Part shown: piece by piece, positions 8,273-16,376 of the stretch
How the letters are laid out: every line of letters starts with the position of its first letter
How positions within the stretch are numbered: the stretch's first letter is position 1
DNA from: an uncultured Lachnospiraceae bacterium
Lineage (GTDB): Bacteria > Bacillota > Clostridia > Lachnospirales > Lachnospiraceae
Reading direction: 5' to 3'
Assembly (NCBI GenBank): GCA_902489645.1
Contig: CABUAW010000050.1
Span: forward strand, 1 to 18,313
Length of the DNA stretch: 18,313 nt
Made by a program: the position numbers and the translations under genes
The notes under the pieces: generated by a model
The model's database searches: none
Seen by the model: only the letters and a program-made list of their open reading frames with translations
What the model was told of the DNA's origin: nothing

Positions 8273-9228
8273 TACGCCTCCCGCTCCGCTGGCTGATGCG
8301 TTACTGGCTGATGCGCCAGAATTAACTGAAATAGCCGTTGTTTTAAATCTTTCCGCTCCACAATCTGGTCAATAAAACCATGTTCCAGCATGAATTCTGC
8401 CCGCTGAAAGCCCTCCGGCAGCTTTTGACCAATAGTCTGTTCAATGACACGCTGACCGGCAAATCCGATAAGCGCCCCCGGTTCCGCAAGAATCACGTCG
8501 CCAAGCATGGCAAAACTGGCTGTGACGCCTCCGGTGGTCGGGTCCGTAATCACTGTAAAATAGGGCAGATTAGCCCGCCCATGAGCCTCTACGGCCGCCG
8601 AAGTTTTTGCCATCTGCATCAAAGATAAAATGCCCTCCTGCATCCGGGCGCCTCCGGAGCATGTGAATATAATGACCGGAAGCCCTAATTCTGTGGCCTT
8701 TTCAATAGCCCGAGTAATTTTCTCACCGACAGTCGTTCCCATACTCCCCATCATAAACCGGGAATCCATGACGGCCAGCACTGTTTTTTCTCCATGAATC
8801 CGGCATAAGCCATAAACGACGGCCTCATTCATTCCGGTGGCCTGACGCATCGCCGACAATTTTTTACCATATTCCGGAAAATTCAGCGGGTCCCTGTCGG
8901 TCAGAACGGCATCCAATTCTTCAAACGTCCCTTCATCCGCAATCTGTTCAATACGCTTCCGCGCAGAAATGCGCTGATGATGGCGACATTCCTGACATAC
9001 ATAGAAATTTTCTTCCAAATCTTTATCATAAAGAATGGCACCGCATTTTTCACACTTTTTCCAAAGTCCCTCAGGAATTCCCGGATGTTCCAAATTGCCC
9101 GATTGGTCCAGAATTTCCGGCTGTTCCAGCTCCTTTTCTGTAATTAAAGCATCCTGGCGGATACTCTGACGCCGGTTGGACAGGGTGATATAGGTCGTCT
9201 TTTTAAACATACTGTTTAATTTCGGCAT
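8272..9228 (-). CDS. accD: Acetyl-CoA carboxylase carboxyltransferase subunit beta
   Basis: 318 residues. The N-terminal zinc ribbon has C59, C62, C78 and C81 (CEKCG and CQEC pairs), and the crotonase core includes DSRFMMGSMGTTVGEKI, FTCSGGARMQEG and SFAMLGDVILAEPGALIGFAG. It forms the carboxyltransferase with AccA. The ATG overlaps the accC stop (TAATG) with GGAGGG just upstream. Between residues 24 and 58 there is an extra polar stretch before the zinc ribbon. The C-terminus contains a short duplicated segment (AHQPVTHQP), reflecting an imperfect 15-bp tandem duplication at 8289-8318; it is outside the catalytic core. Confidence 0.95.
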   Translation of the reverse strand: MPKLNSMFKKTTYITLSNRRQSIRQDALITEKELEQPEILDQSGNLEHPGIPEGLWKKCEKCGAILYDKDLEENFYVCQECRHHQRISARKRIEQIADEGTFEELDAVLTDRDPLNFPEYGKKLSAMRQATGMNEAVVYGLCRIHGEKTVLAVMDSRFMMGSMGTTVGEKITRAIEKATELGLPVIIFTCSGGARMQEGILSLMQMAKTSAAVEAHGRANLPYFTVITDPTTGGVTASFAMLGDVILAEPGALIGFAGQRVIEQTIGQKLPEGFQRAEFMLEHGFIDQIVERKDLKQRLFQLILAHQPVTHQPAEREA

Positions 9229-10577
9229 TAGTCACCCTCCCCTTCCATCTGTTCAATAAAATCCGTACTGAAATCCCCGCTCTGGAATTTCGGATGATTC
9301 ATAATCTCCATCTGAAAATCCACATTGGTATCAACGCCGTCAACAATAAATTCGCTCAATGCGCTCTTCATTTTTTTAATTGCTTCGTTTCTTGATTTAC
9401 CAAGAACAATCAATTTGGCAATCATCGAATCATAATAAGGCGGAATGGTGTACCCTGAATAAACGGCCGTATCTACCCGGATTCCCTTACCTCCCGGGAG
9501 ATGAAGCCGCTCAATTTTTCCCGGAGACGGCCGGAAATTTTTCTCAGGATTCTCCGCATTAATACGACATTCAATGGCATGCCCTTTAAAAGCCACGTCC
9601 TCCTGCCGTATATTCAAAGGCTCTCCCGACGCAATTCGAATCTGACTTTTAATTAAATCTACATTCGTCACAAATTCTGTCACCGGATGTTCTACCTGAA
9701 TTCGGGTATTCATCTCCATAAAATAGTAGTTTCTATGTTTGTCTAATAAAAATTCAATCGTCCCCGCGCTTTCATAACCGACGGCTTTGGCGGCCTGAAC
9801 AGCCGTACGTCCCATTTTTTCCCGCAGCGTTTCATCAATGGCCGGCGAAGGGGATTCCTCCAACACCTTCTGGTGCCTCCGCTGAATGGAACAGTCCCTT
9901 TCGCCCAGATGAATCACATGACCACAGGCATCACCCAAAATCTGAAATTCAATATGCCGGGGAGATTCAATATATTTTTCAATATACATCGTATCATCGT
10001 TAAAACTGCTGACAGCTTCCATCTGGGCCATCCGAAAATTTTCTTCAAAATCTTCGGCCCCTCTGGAAATCCGCATACCTTTTCCACCGCCGCCAAAAGA
10101 CGCTTTAATCATGACCGGATATCCCATAGCGTCGGCAGCCGCTTTGGCTTCTTCGGCCGTATATACCGGTTCCTTTGTTCCCGGAACAACCGGAACTCCG
10201 GCTTCCATCATCGTCTTCCGAGCTTCGGATTTATTGCCCATTTTATGGATGAGTTCCGGTGAAGGTCCGATAAAAGTCATATGGCACTGACGGCACATCT
10301 CCGCAAACCGGGCATTTTCCGACAAAAATCCAAACCCCGGATGAATCGCATCCGCGCCGCTAATCATTGTTGCGCTGATAATGTTTTCCATATTCAGATA
10401 ACTGTCCTTTGAGGCCGCAGGGCCAATGCACACCGCTTCATCCGCCAACTGAACGTGAAGCGCCGTTTCATCCGCCTTTGAATAAACAGCCACCGTTTCA
10501 ATGCCCATCTCCCGGCAGGCCCGGATAATCCGCACAGCAATCTCTCCCCGGTTCGCAATCAATACTTTATTTATCAA
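9228..10577 (-). CDS. accC: Biotin carboxylase (acetyl-CoA carboxylase)
   Basis: 449 residues from the chosen TTG at 10577, the same length as E. coli AccC. It uses ATP and bicarbonate to carboxylate biotin on AccB. The ATP-grasp features are complete: GGGGKG at 162-167, K159, and EMNTRIQVEHPVTE with E288, N290, R292 and E296, matching E. coli numbering. The start choice: GAGGTGA sits just before TTG-10577, and reading from there gives an N-terminus of the usual M-I-x-K-V-L-I-A-N-R-G-E form. The longer frame begins at another TTG (10598) that overlaps fabZ and lacks a good ribosome site of its own. A TTG start may lower translation relative to neighbours. Confidence 0.95.
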   Translation of the reverse strand: MINKVLIANRGEIAVRIIRACREMGIETVAVYSKADETALHVQLADEAVCIGPAASKDSYLNMENIISATMISGADAIHPGFGFLSENARFAEMCRQCHMTFIGPSPELIHKMGNKSEARKTMMEAGVPVVPGTKEPVYTAEEAKAAADAMGYPVMIKASFGGGGKGMRISRGAEDFEENFRMAQMEAVSSFNDDTMYIEKYIESPRHIEFQILGDACGHVIHLGERDCSIQRRHQKVLEESPSPAIDETLREKMGRTAVQAAKAVGYESAGTIEFLLDKHRNYYFMEMNTRIQVEHPVTEFVTNVDLIKSQIRIASGEPLNIRQEDVAFKGHAIECRINAENPEKNFRPSPGKIERLHLPGGKGIRVDTAVYSGYTIPPYYDSMIAKLIVLGKSRNEAIKKMKSALSEFIVDGVDTNVDFQMEIMNHPKFQSGDFSTDFIEQMEGEGD

Positions 10578-10590
10578 GTTTGTCACCTCG

Positions 10591-11016
10591 TTAACCAATC
10601 ATAAATGTCATTTCACCCTCTGCGGCCAGCCCTTCCTCCGTATAGGCCTTCCCCTGAACCACAGCGACAGCTCCCCGCTGCCTCAACACCTCAATCTCCA
10701 TGCGGAGCATACTTCCGGGTACTACCTTTTTTCGGAATTTCACCCGATTCATACCGCCAAAATATCCGATTTTTCCACGCATTTCTTCGTTATTCAGAAG
10801 AAGAACGGCCGTTGTCTGGGCCATTGCTTCCATAATAAAAACCCCCGGCATCACCGGTTCTTCCGGGAAATGTCCCGCAAAAAAAGGTTCATTGTAAGTA
10901 ACGCCCTTATAGCCCACAGCTTTTTTATTTTCTTCAATAACCGCCACCCTGTCTACAAGCAGCATTGGCGACCTGTGTGGAATAATATCCATAATTTCTT
11001 TAATTCCAAAAACCAT
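10591..11016 (-). CDS. fabZ: 3-hydroxyacyl-ACP dehydratase
   Basis: 141 residues, the usual FabZ size. It dehydrates 3-hydroxyacyl-ACP to trans-2-enoyl-ACP. Hot-dog-fold motifs are present: IIPHRSPMLLVD at 11-22, and the active-site segment AGHFPEEPVMPG with His49 and the catalytic Glu63 in FIMEAMAQ. ATG at 11016 has GAGGTG upstream and lies nine bases after accB. No separate FabA or FabM is seen in the window, so how unsaturated chains are made cannot be told from here. Confidence 0.95.
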   Translation of the reverse strand: MVFGIKEIMDIIPHRSPMLLVDRVAVIEENKKAVGYKGVTYNEPFFAGHFPEEPVMPGVFIMEAMAQTTAVLLLNNEEMRGKIGYFGGMNRVKFRKKVVPGSMLRMEIEVLRQRGAVAVVQGKAYTEEGLAAEGEMTFMIG

Positions 11017-11025
11017 TCCGCACCT

Positions 11026-11457
11026 CTATTCCTGTACATAAATCAGAGCCTGGCCATATTCCACGCCATCCCCATTCTGTACGCAAATATCCGTCACAAC
11101 ACCGGACACATCGCTTTTAATTTCATTCATCAATTTCATAGCTTCTACAATACCGATGACCTGACCCGCTTCAATCCGCTCTCCAATTTTCACAAAGGGT
11201 TCCGCTTCCGGCCCCGGAGCTGCATAAAATACACCGACAATCGGTGAAACCACCGGCGTTCCGGCAGGCTTCTTCGCCGCCGTTTCACAGGAAGCGTCGG
11301 AGGTTTCCTGAAAATCTATGTCACGCTCATTTCTCTGTATAATTTTCGGAGATTTTTTTCCAAGATGAAGCTTCAGATTTCCTTCTTCAAAATCAAACTC
11401 GGTCAGTCCCGAATCGGCCACTGCTTCGACAAGACGAAGTATCTGTTCAAATTCCAT
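11026..11457 (-). CDS. accB: Biotin carboxyl carrier protein of acetyl-CoA carboxylase
   Basis: 143 residues. The C-terminal biotinyl domain carries the EAMKLMNE motif, with Lys108 as the biotin attachment site. A charged, Ala/Pro-containing linker (about residues 36-70) joins it to a short N-terminal helix that usually contacts AccC. The SPIVGVFYAAPGPEAEPFV stretch is typical of bacterial AccB. The start at 11457 is five bases after the fabF stop, and the GAGGAGG ribosome site lies within the last fabF codons, so translation is probably coupled. Confidence 0.95.
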   Translation of the reverse strand: MEFEQILRLVEAVADSGLTEFDFEEGNLKLHLGKKSPKIIQRNERDIDFQETSDASCETAAKKPAGTPVVSPIVGVFYAAPGPEAEPFVKIGERIEAGQVIGIVEAMKLMNEIKSDVSGVVTDICVQNGDGVEYGQALIYVQE

Positions 11458-11462
11458 ATAGC

Positions 11463-12704
11463 TTACGCCTCCTCAAATTTCTTTACGGCCAATGTCGCAT
11501 TGTGGCCGCCAAACCCCAGAGAATTTGACAAAGCCACGCGCACCTCGCCATGAATTCCCTGACCCGGTACATAATTCAAATCACATTCTTCATCCGGCAC
11601 TTTTAAACCGACCGTCGGATGAATATACCCTTCCTCAATGGATTTCACACAGGTAATAAACTCTACGGCTCCGGCCGCGCCCAGCAAATGGCCAATCATT
11701 GATTTTGTCGAACTGATTGGCACACGATAGGCCGCGTCGCCAAAGGCCCGTTTAATCGCCCGCGTCTCAAACAAATCATTATGATGGGTGCTGGTACCGT
11801 GGGAGTTGATGTAGCTTACCTCTTCCGGCGTCACTCCGGCTTCTGCCATGGCAAGCTCCATCGCTTTAGCCGCACCGCTGCCATCCTCACAAGGTGAGGT
11901 AATATGATATGCGTCGGATGTGGCGCCATATCCGACAACCTCCGCCAGAATTTTTGCCCCTCTGGCTTTTGCATGGGAAAGACTTTCGAGGACAACGACG
12001 CCAGCCCCTTCACCCATAACAAAACCGCTGCGTTCTTTATCAAAAGGAATGGATGCCCGTTCCGGGTCGGATGCGGAGGTCAGGGCGGTCAACGCCGAAA
12101 ATCCCGCAACACCAATCGGGCAAACGGCGGCTTCCGCTCCGCCGGCAATCATGACATCCACCTCTCCGGCCTGAATACTCCGGTAAGCTTCTCCGATAGA
12201 ATGGGTGCCTGTCGCACAGGCTGTCACCACATTCAAAGATTTTCCACGGCATCCTAAGGCAATCGATACATTGCCGGAGGCCATATTTGAAATCATTAAC
12301 GGTACAAGCAGGGGACCAATCCGGCCGGGACCCTTTTCCATCAAACGCTTTTCTTCCCGTTCCATCGCCTGAAGACTTCCGACGCTGGAGCTGACGCAGA
12401 CGCCAACACGAAATGAATCTTCCTTTTCCATATCCAGTCCGGCATTTTTGAAAGCCTCCTTCGACGCGGCTACCGCATATTGACAGAAAAGCTCCATTCT
12501 CCGCGCTTCCCGCTTATCCATATAATCCGTCGCTTTAAACTCCTTAACCTCCGCCGCCAGCGACGCCTTATATCCGGCTGCATCAAACGCGCGGATTTTT
12601 CCAAATCCGGTCTTTCCGGCCTTAATTCCCTTCCAAAAATCTTCGATATTATTTCCGATAGGTGTGATTGCCCCCATCCCTGTCACTACAACACGTTCTT
12701 TCAT
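11463..12704 (-). CDS. fabF: 3-oxoacyl-ACP synthase II
   Basis: 413 residues. The condensing enzyme elongates acyl-ACP with malonyl-ACP. The thiolase-fold catalytic set is intact: Cys163 in VVTACATGTHS, His302 in NSHGTSTHHND, Lys334 and His339 in STKSMIGHLLGAAG, and the C-terminal GFGGHN loop. Cys163 matches E. coli FabF numbering. ATG at 12704 is weakly supported by a ribosome site, with AGGA about 14 bases upstream. A 54-base gap separates it from fabG with no visible terminator or operator. It is the only ketosynthase in this operon; FabH, needed for initiation, is not here. Confidence 0.96.
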   Translation of the reverse strand: MKERVVVTGMGAITPIGNNIEDFWKGIKAGKTGFGKIRAFDAAGYKASLAAEVKEFKATDYMDKREARRMELFCQYAVAASKEAFKNAGLDMEKEDSFRVGVCVSSSVGSLQAMEREEKRLMEKGPGRIGPLLVPLMISNMASGNVSIALGCRGKSLNVVTACATGTHSIGEAYRSIQAGEVDVMIAGGAEAAVCPIGVAGFSALTALTSASDPERASIPFDKERSGFVMGEGAGVVVLESLSHAKARGAKILAEVVGYGATSDAYHITSPCEDGSGAAKAMELAMAEAGVTPEEVSYINSHGTSTHHNDLFETRAIKRAFGDAAYRVPISSTKSMIGHLLGAAGAVEFITCVKSIEEGYIHPTVGLKVPDEECDLNYVPGQGIHGEVRVALSNSLGFGGHNATLAVKKFEEA

Positions 12705-12758
12705 TTTCGTTCTACATTCCTTTCCATGCCCGGTGATTTCCGGTCCAAATAATGCCTG

Positions 12759-13499
12759 TTACATACAAATACCACCATCAACGCCAATCACCTGTCCTGT
12801 AATATATCCGGCCTTATCCGATGCCAGGAAACCTACGGTATAGGCAATATCTTCCACGTTTCCAAAGCTTCCGAGGGAAATTGCGCCAAGCATCTTTTTC
12901 TTTAATTCCTCATTCAATCCATCCGTCATCTCCGTCTGAATAAATCCCGGCGCAATGGCATTGACCGTAATTCCCCGGCTTCCCAGTTCCTTTGCCGCCG
13001 ATTTCGTCAGACCAATCAAACCGGCTTTAGACGCGGCATAATTGGCCTGCCCCGCATTGCCATAAATACCGACGACTGATGATATATTGATAATCCGCCC
13101 ATACCTTTGTTTCAACATTTGACGGGCTACATTTTGTATACAGTTGAAAGCGCCTTTTAAATTAATATCGATAACCTTATCAAAGTCCTCTTCTTTCATC
13201 CGCATCAGCAAATTATCTTTCACAATTCCCGCATTATTGACCAGAATATCCAGCCGCCCATAATGCTGGACAATATCTCCAATCATGGCCTTCACACTGT
13301 TATAATCCGACACATCACACCGAAAGATATCCGCCTTGCCGCCGGACAAAAGAATTTCTGATTTGAGCTGCTCTGCCGCCCTTTCTGAATGGCTGTAATT
13401 TATGACAACCAAAATGTCCTGTGCGGCCAACGCCTTAGCCACAGCCGCTCCGATACCTTTCCCGCCGCCCGTAACCAGGGCAACTTTATTTTTTAACAT
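12759..13499 (-). CDS. fabG: 3-oxoacyl-ACP reductase
   Basis: 246 residues, a classical short-chain dehydrogenase. The NADPH-binding TGGGKGIG is at 10-17, NNAG at 88-91, and the catalytic set is Ser141, Tyr154 and Lys158 (YAASK). The GFIQTEMTD segment near 195 is typical of FabG, and it ends with the family's GVDGGICM-type tail. It reduces 3-oxoacyl-ACP. ATG at 13499 overlaps the fabD stop by seven bases, with GGAGG seven bases upstream inside fabD, indicating coupling. Confidence 0.96.
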   Translation of the reverse strand: MLKNKVALVTGGGKGIGAAVAKALAAQDILVVINYSHSERAAEQLKSEILLSGGKADIFRCDVSDYNSVKAMIGDIVQHYGRLDILVNNAGIVKDNLLMRMKEEDFDKVIDINLKGAFNCIQNVARQMLKQRYGRIINISSVVGIYGNAGQANYAASKAGLIGLTKSAAKELGSRGITVNAIAPGFIQTEMTDGLNEELKKKMLGAISLGSFGNVEDIAYTVGFLASDKAGYITGQVIGVDGGICM

Positions 13500-14413
13500 T
13501 TCAAAGCCTCCAGTTTTTCCAAATCTTTAACTGTTTCTATTGTCAGGCAGGGAACTTTACGTTCTATCCGTTTTGCGAATCCGGCAAGTGTCTTTCCCGG
13601 TCCAATTTCCACAAAAGCCTCCACGCCCATCTCAAGCATCACCCGCATATCCTGCTGCCACCGGACAGATTCGGACACCTGACGGACAAGCAGCGGAGCA
13701 ATTTCTTCCCTGTTCCTGATAAGCTCTGCTGTCGTATTGGACACATAGGGAATCTCCGAATCCAGCCAATGAATATTTTTAAGTTCCGGCGCTAAACGTT
13801 CTCCCGCGCCTTTCAGCATGGAGGAATGAAACGGGCCGCTGACATTTAAAGGGGTGACACGTTTGGCTCCCGCCGCTTTCATCGCATCGCCGGCCCGGGC
13901 CACAGCCCCGGCCTCACCGGAAATCACGGTCTGCCCCGGACAATTATCATTGGCAACCTCCACAATTCCCGAAGTTTCCTCACAAATCTTCTCAATGGTT
14001 CCTATATCTAGTCCAAGAACCGCCGACATGGCTCCGCCCACCGGAACCGCTTCCTGCATATACTGCCCCCGCTTATCAATAAGCCGGATGGCATCTTTCG
14101 CAGAAAGCTTCTTAGCCGCCACCAGGGCTGCATATTCGCCAAGACTCAACCCTGCCGTCACCACAGGAACAATTTCCATAGATTCCACGACCTTGAGCAT
14201 GGCAATCTCCGTGGTCAGTAACCCGACCTGAGTATACCGGGTAATATTCAGTTTATCATTTTCTTCAAAGCACAATCCCTTTACATCCAGACCAAGCTCC
14301 TTTTCGGCCATGTCATAAATTTCTCTGCCGGCTGAAAAAGTATCGTAAAAATCCTTTCCCATGCCAATCTTCTGAGCGCCCTGCCCCGGAAAAATCAAAC
14401 CAATCCTCTTCAT
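13493..14413 (-). CDS. fabD: Malonyl-CoA:ACP transacylase
   Basis: 306 residues from ATG-14413, chosen because GAGGT precedes it and FabD proteins start at MxxxGLIFPGQGAQ; an in-frame ATG 11 codons upstream would place the operator palindrome inside the coding region. The transferase motifs are intact: GQGAQ at 10-14, nucleophile Ser90 in GLSLGEYAAL, His196 in GPFHSSML, and GPGKTLAGF near the end. It moves malonyl from CoA to ACP. An 85-base spacer separates it from fabK; this holds a terminator-like hairpin and a TTTGATATTCAAA palindrome, so fabD and downstream genes may have extra control. Confidence 0.95.
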   Translation of the reverse strand: MKRIGLIFPGQGAQKIGMGKDFYDTFSAGREIYDMAEKELGLDVKGLCFEENDKLNITRYTQVGLLTTEIAMLKVVESMEIVPVVTAGLSLGEYAALVAAKKLSAKDAIRLIDKRGQYMQEAVPVGGAMSAVLGLDIGTIEKICEETSGIVEVANDNCPGQTVISGEAGAVARAGDAMKAAGAKRVTPLNVSGPFHSSMLKGAGERLAPELKNIHWLDSEIPYVSNTTAELIRNREEIAPLLVRQVSESVRWQQDMRVMLEMGVEAFVEIGPGKTLAGFAKRIERKVPCLTIETVKDLEKLEALKC

Positions 14414-14434
14414 TTTACTTACCTCAATAATTAA

Positions 14435-14447
14435 TTTGATATTCAAA
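14435..14447. promoter_or_regulatory. FabT-like operator upstream of fabD
   Basis: TTTGATATTCAAA, with TTTGA/TCAAA arms around TAT, lies 21 bases before the fabD start. It is identical to the palindrome at the acpP promoter. This form resembles operators of FabT-type MarR regulators of fatty-acid genes. A weak promoter (TTTCTT, 17 bases, TATCAA) overlaps it. Confidence 0.65.
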
Positions 14448-14465
14448 GTATTTATTTAAAGAAAT

Positions 14466-14487
14466 GGCCGCCGCATGTGCAGCAGCC
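14466..14487 (-). terminator. Terminator-like hairpin between fabK and fabD
   Basis: On the minus strand GGCTGCTGC pairs with GCGGCGGCC (nine pairs, two of them G-U) around the loop ACAT, followed by ATTTCTTTA. The stem is strong, the U tract imperfect, so partial termination or mRNA end protection is more likely than complete stop. It starts 12 bases after the fabK stop. Confidence 0.5.
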
Positions 14488-14498
14488 TGAACCTCTGT

Positions 14499-15443
14499 TT
14501 ATTTTGCAAATCTTTGAGCCCTTTCCTGCATAACTTCTATGGCTTCGCCCATCATTTCCTCAATGATTTCTCTGCAGGACTGGCGTTTATTGACCAGGCC
14601 GGCAATCTGCCCGGCCATAAAAGACCCTTCCTCCATGTCGCCGTCCACCACAGCCTTTTTAAGCGAACCCAAAGTCACCAGCTCCAATTCCTCCGCCGAT
14701 GCTCCGGCCGCTTCCATCTTCAAATATCTGCGGCTCATTGGATTTCTGAGCAGACGTACCGGATGCCCCGTCGAGCGGCCCGTCACCTGACTGTCAATGT
14801 CCTTTGCCTTTGCGACCTTCAACTTATAATTCTCATGAATCTGCGTTTCATCTGCCAGCAGAAAACGGGTTCCGACCTGAACCCCCTGCGCGCCAAGCAT
14901 AAACGCCGCCGCAACACCCCGGCCATCACCGATACCGCCGGCCGCCAGCACCGGAATATTTACCGCCTGAACAACCTGCGGCACTAAAGACATCGTTGTC
15001 TGTTCACCAATATGGCCGCCCGACTCGCTGCCTTCGGCAATCAGGGCGTCCGCACCGTATTTTTCCATACGTCTGGCGAGAGCCACCGACGCAACCACCG
15101 GAATAATCTTCGTTCCGGCCGCCTTCCATATCGGAAAATATTTCTCCGGATTACCGGCGCCTGTTGTCACCACCGGAACACCCTCTTCTGCAATCATTCT
15201 TGCAATGGCTTCCGCTTCCGGATTCATCAACATCACATTCACGCCAAATGGCCTGTCCGTGAGAGCCTTTGTCTGACGCACTTCCTCCCGGACAAATGCA
15301 CACGGAGCGCCGCCCGATGCTATAATTCCAAGGCCACCGGCATTAGAAACCGCCGCAGCCAGCGTATGCTCCGCTACCCAGGCCATACCGCCCTGAAAAA
15401 TCGGATACTCGATATTTAATAGCTCTGTTACCGCTGTTTTCAT
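14499..15443 (-). CDS. fabK: Enoyl-ACP reductase II (FMN-dependent)
   Basis: 314 residues from ATG-15443. FabK reduces enoyl-ACP, the last step of each elongation round, and replaces FabI. Signatures: IEYPIFQGGMAWVAEH at 11-26, AEGSESGGHIGE with His144 (the same number as the catalytic His of S. pneumoniae FabK), LAAGGIGDGRG near 172, and GVQVGTRFL near 193. The start was chosen because it lies one base after the acpP stop with GAGG in the acpP tail; a GTG five codons upstream would overlap acpP and adds residues not typical of the family. It is resistant-type with respect to FabI inhibitors, by family knowledge. Confidence 0.95.
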   Translation of the reverse strand: MKTAVTELLNIEYPIFQGGMAWVAEHTLAAAVSNAGGLGIIASGGAPCAFVREEVRQTKALTDRPFGVNVMLMNPEAEAIARMIAEEGVPVVTTGAGNPEKYFPIWKAAGTKIIPVVASVALARRMEKYGADALIAEGSESGGHIGEQTTMSLVPQVVQAVNIPVLAAGGIGDGRGVAAAFMLGAQGVQVGTRFLLADETQIHENYKLKVAKAKDIDSQVTGRSTGHPVRLLRNPMSRRYLKMEAAGASAEELELVTLGSLKKAVVDGDMEEGSFMAGQIAGLVNKRQSCREIIEEMMGEAIEVMQERAQRFAK

Positions 15444-15444
15444 C

Positions 15445-15678
15445 TTATTCCTCAACACCCTGCGCTTTTAAATAATCAATAATATCCTGAACCGTAGAAA
15501 TCTTTGCCGTATCATCATCTTCAATCTTTACGTCAAAGGCGTCCTCCAATGCCATGACAAGCTCAACAAAATCCAAAGAATCCGCTTCCAAATCCTTAAC
15601 CAGAGATGTTCCCGGCAAAATACTGCTTTCATCCACAGACAACTGCTCTGCAATAATGGTTTTAATTTTCTCTAACAT
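15445..15678 (-). CDS. acpP: Acyl carrier protein
   Basis: 77 residues, acidic, four-helix ACP. The phosphopantetheine site is Ser34 in LEADSLDFVELVM. ATG-15678 is chosen because GGAG lies about eight bases upstream; extending the frame further would run through the operator palindrome. ACP carries the growing chain for all enzymes of the operon. It is the first gene after the promoter, and the stop is followed at once by fabK. Confidence 0.96.
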   Translation of the reverse strand: MLEKIKTIIAEQLSVDESSILPGTSLVKDLEADSLDFVELVMALEDAFDVKIEDDDTAKISTVQDIIDYLKAQGVEE

Positions 15679-15707
15679 AAATAATCTCCTCTGTCTTTCA
15701 TTTTTAA

Positions 15708-15720
15708 TTTGATATTTTAA
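15708..15720. promoter_or_regulatory. Degenerate second operator half upstream of acpP
   Basis: TTTGATATTTTAA keeps the left arm TTTGATATT of the operator but not the right arm. It lies 16 bases from the intact site and 30 bases before the acpP start, so it might allow weak second-site binding. Confidence 0.35.
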
Positions 15721-15723
15721 TAT

Positions 15724-15736
15724 TTTGATATTCAAA
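15724..15736. promoter_or_regulatory. FabT-like operator at the acpP promoter
   Basis: TTTGATATTCAAA shares its last base with the -10 box, so a bound repressor would cover the transcription start. It is identical to the site upstream of fabD. The regulator gene itself is not in the window. Confidence 0.7.
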
Positions 15737-15763
15737 GTATATCACTAAAATACAATTTGTCAA
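15736..15763 (-). promoter_or_regulatory. Main promoter of the fatty-acid operon
   Basis: Minus strand: perfect -35 TTGACA (15763-15758), 16-base spacer, -10 TATACT (15741-15736). Transcription would begin near 15730, inside the operator, and run through acpP to the flavoprotein gene at 6362. Confidence 0.8.
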
Positions 15764-15765
15764 TA

Positions 15766-15796
15766 TAAAAATCGGGAAACCTTATAAAAGGTCTCC
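15766..15796 (-). terminator. Terminator of the phosphatase gene
   Basis: GGAGACCTT pairs with AAGGTTTCC (nine pairs, one G-U) around a 4-base loop, followed by CGATTTTTAT. The phosphatase stop codon lies in the loop region. It ends just before the -35 of the fatty-acid promoter and separates the two units. Confidence 0.75.
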
Positions 15797-16252
15797 GCGC
15801 TCTGTTTGAATATGTTTAAGAAGTCCCCTGCAGCCTTCAAGTATATCCCGGTAGGTCACGTCAAAATTTCCGGTGTACCACGGGTCCGCCACATCCCCTG
15901 AACGGCCTGCAAACTCCAACAACTTGTACACCTTGTGTTCCGAATCCTTTCCAAAAATACGAAACATATTTCGAATATTCCAGCTATCCATGCCAATCAG
16001 ATAGTCATAATATTCATAATCACTTTTTGTTACCTGAACCGCATGTTTTCCCCGGCAGCTAATCCCCAAAGGCTCCAAAATCCGACGAGTCCCCGGATGC
16101 ACCGGATTTCCAATCTCCTCCCGACTCGTCGCCGCTGAAGCAATCTCAAAAGACCTGGCCAGACCGGCCTTCTCTACCATATCCTTGAAAACAAACTCGG
16201 CCATCGGTGAACGACAAATATTGCCGTGGCACACGAAAAGTATTTTTATCAT
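15782..16252 (-). CDS. Low-molecular-weight protein tyrosine phosphatase
   Basis: 156 residues, full length for the family. The P-loop CHGNICRS at 8-15 has the catalytic Cys8 and Arg14, and the general acid is Asp123 in ADPWYTGNF. Such enzymes remove phosphate from protein tyrosines, often acting opposite BY-kinases in capsule or exopolysaccharide control, though no such genes are in the window. ATG-16252 has AAAGGA 11 bases upstream. The gene ends in a terminator, so it is separate from the fatty-acid operon. The integrative element ends only about 20-130 bases upstream of the start, so its promoter may be supplied or changed by the element. Confidence 0.93.
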   Translation of the reverse strand: MIKILFVCHGNICRSPMAEFVFKDMVEKAGLARSFEIASAATSREEIGNPVHPGTRRILEPLGISCRGKHAVQVTKSDYEYYDYLIGMDSWNIRNMFRIFGKDSEHKVYKLLEFAGRSGDVADPWYTGNFDVTYRDILEGCRGLLKHIQTERGDLL

Positions 16253-16376
16253 CTTGAATATATCCTTTCATAAGCCTACAAACCTTGATATTTCAGGCTT
16301 TTTGGCACTTTTCTTCAATTTCGCTTTTTGCCCCAAACCTACGCATTTCTATGTAATTCTACGCAAATTCACGGGC
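16253..16376. other. Chromosome/element junction region
   Basis: A non-coding, AT-rich stretch between the phosphatase start and the element end. It contains AAGCCT (16272-16277) and AGGCTT (16295-16300) as inverted arms 17 bases apart, a possible but weak crossover site. The exact attachment point cannot be fixed without the other end of the element. No tRNA gene is visible here. Confidence 0.4.

Noticed and set aside
10501..11247. 248-codon plus-strand ORF
   Set aside because: Antisense to accC, fabZ and accB, all of which have intact catalytic motifs.
15679..15735. Longer start for acpP (19 extra residues)
   Set aside because: It would place the operator in the coding region, and the ATG at 15678 has a good ribosome site and the usual ACP start.
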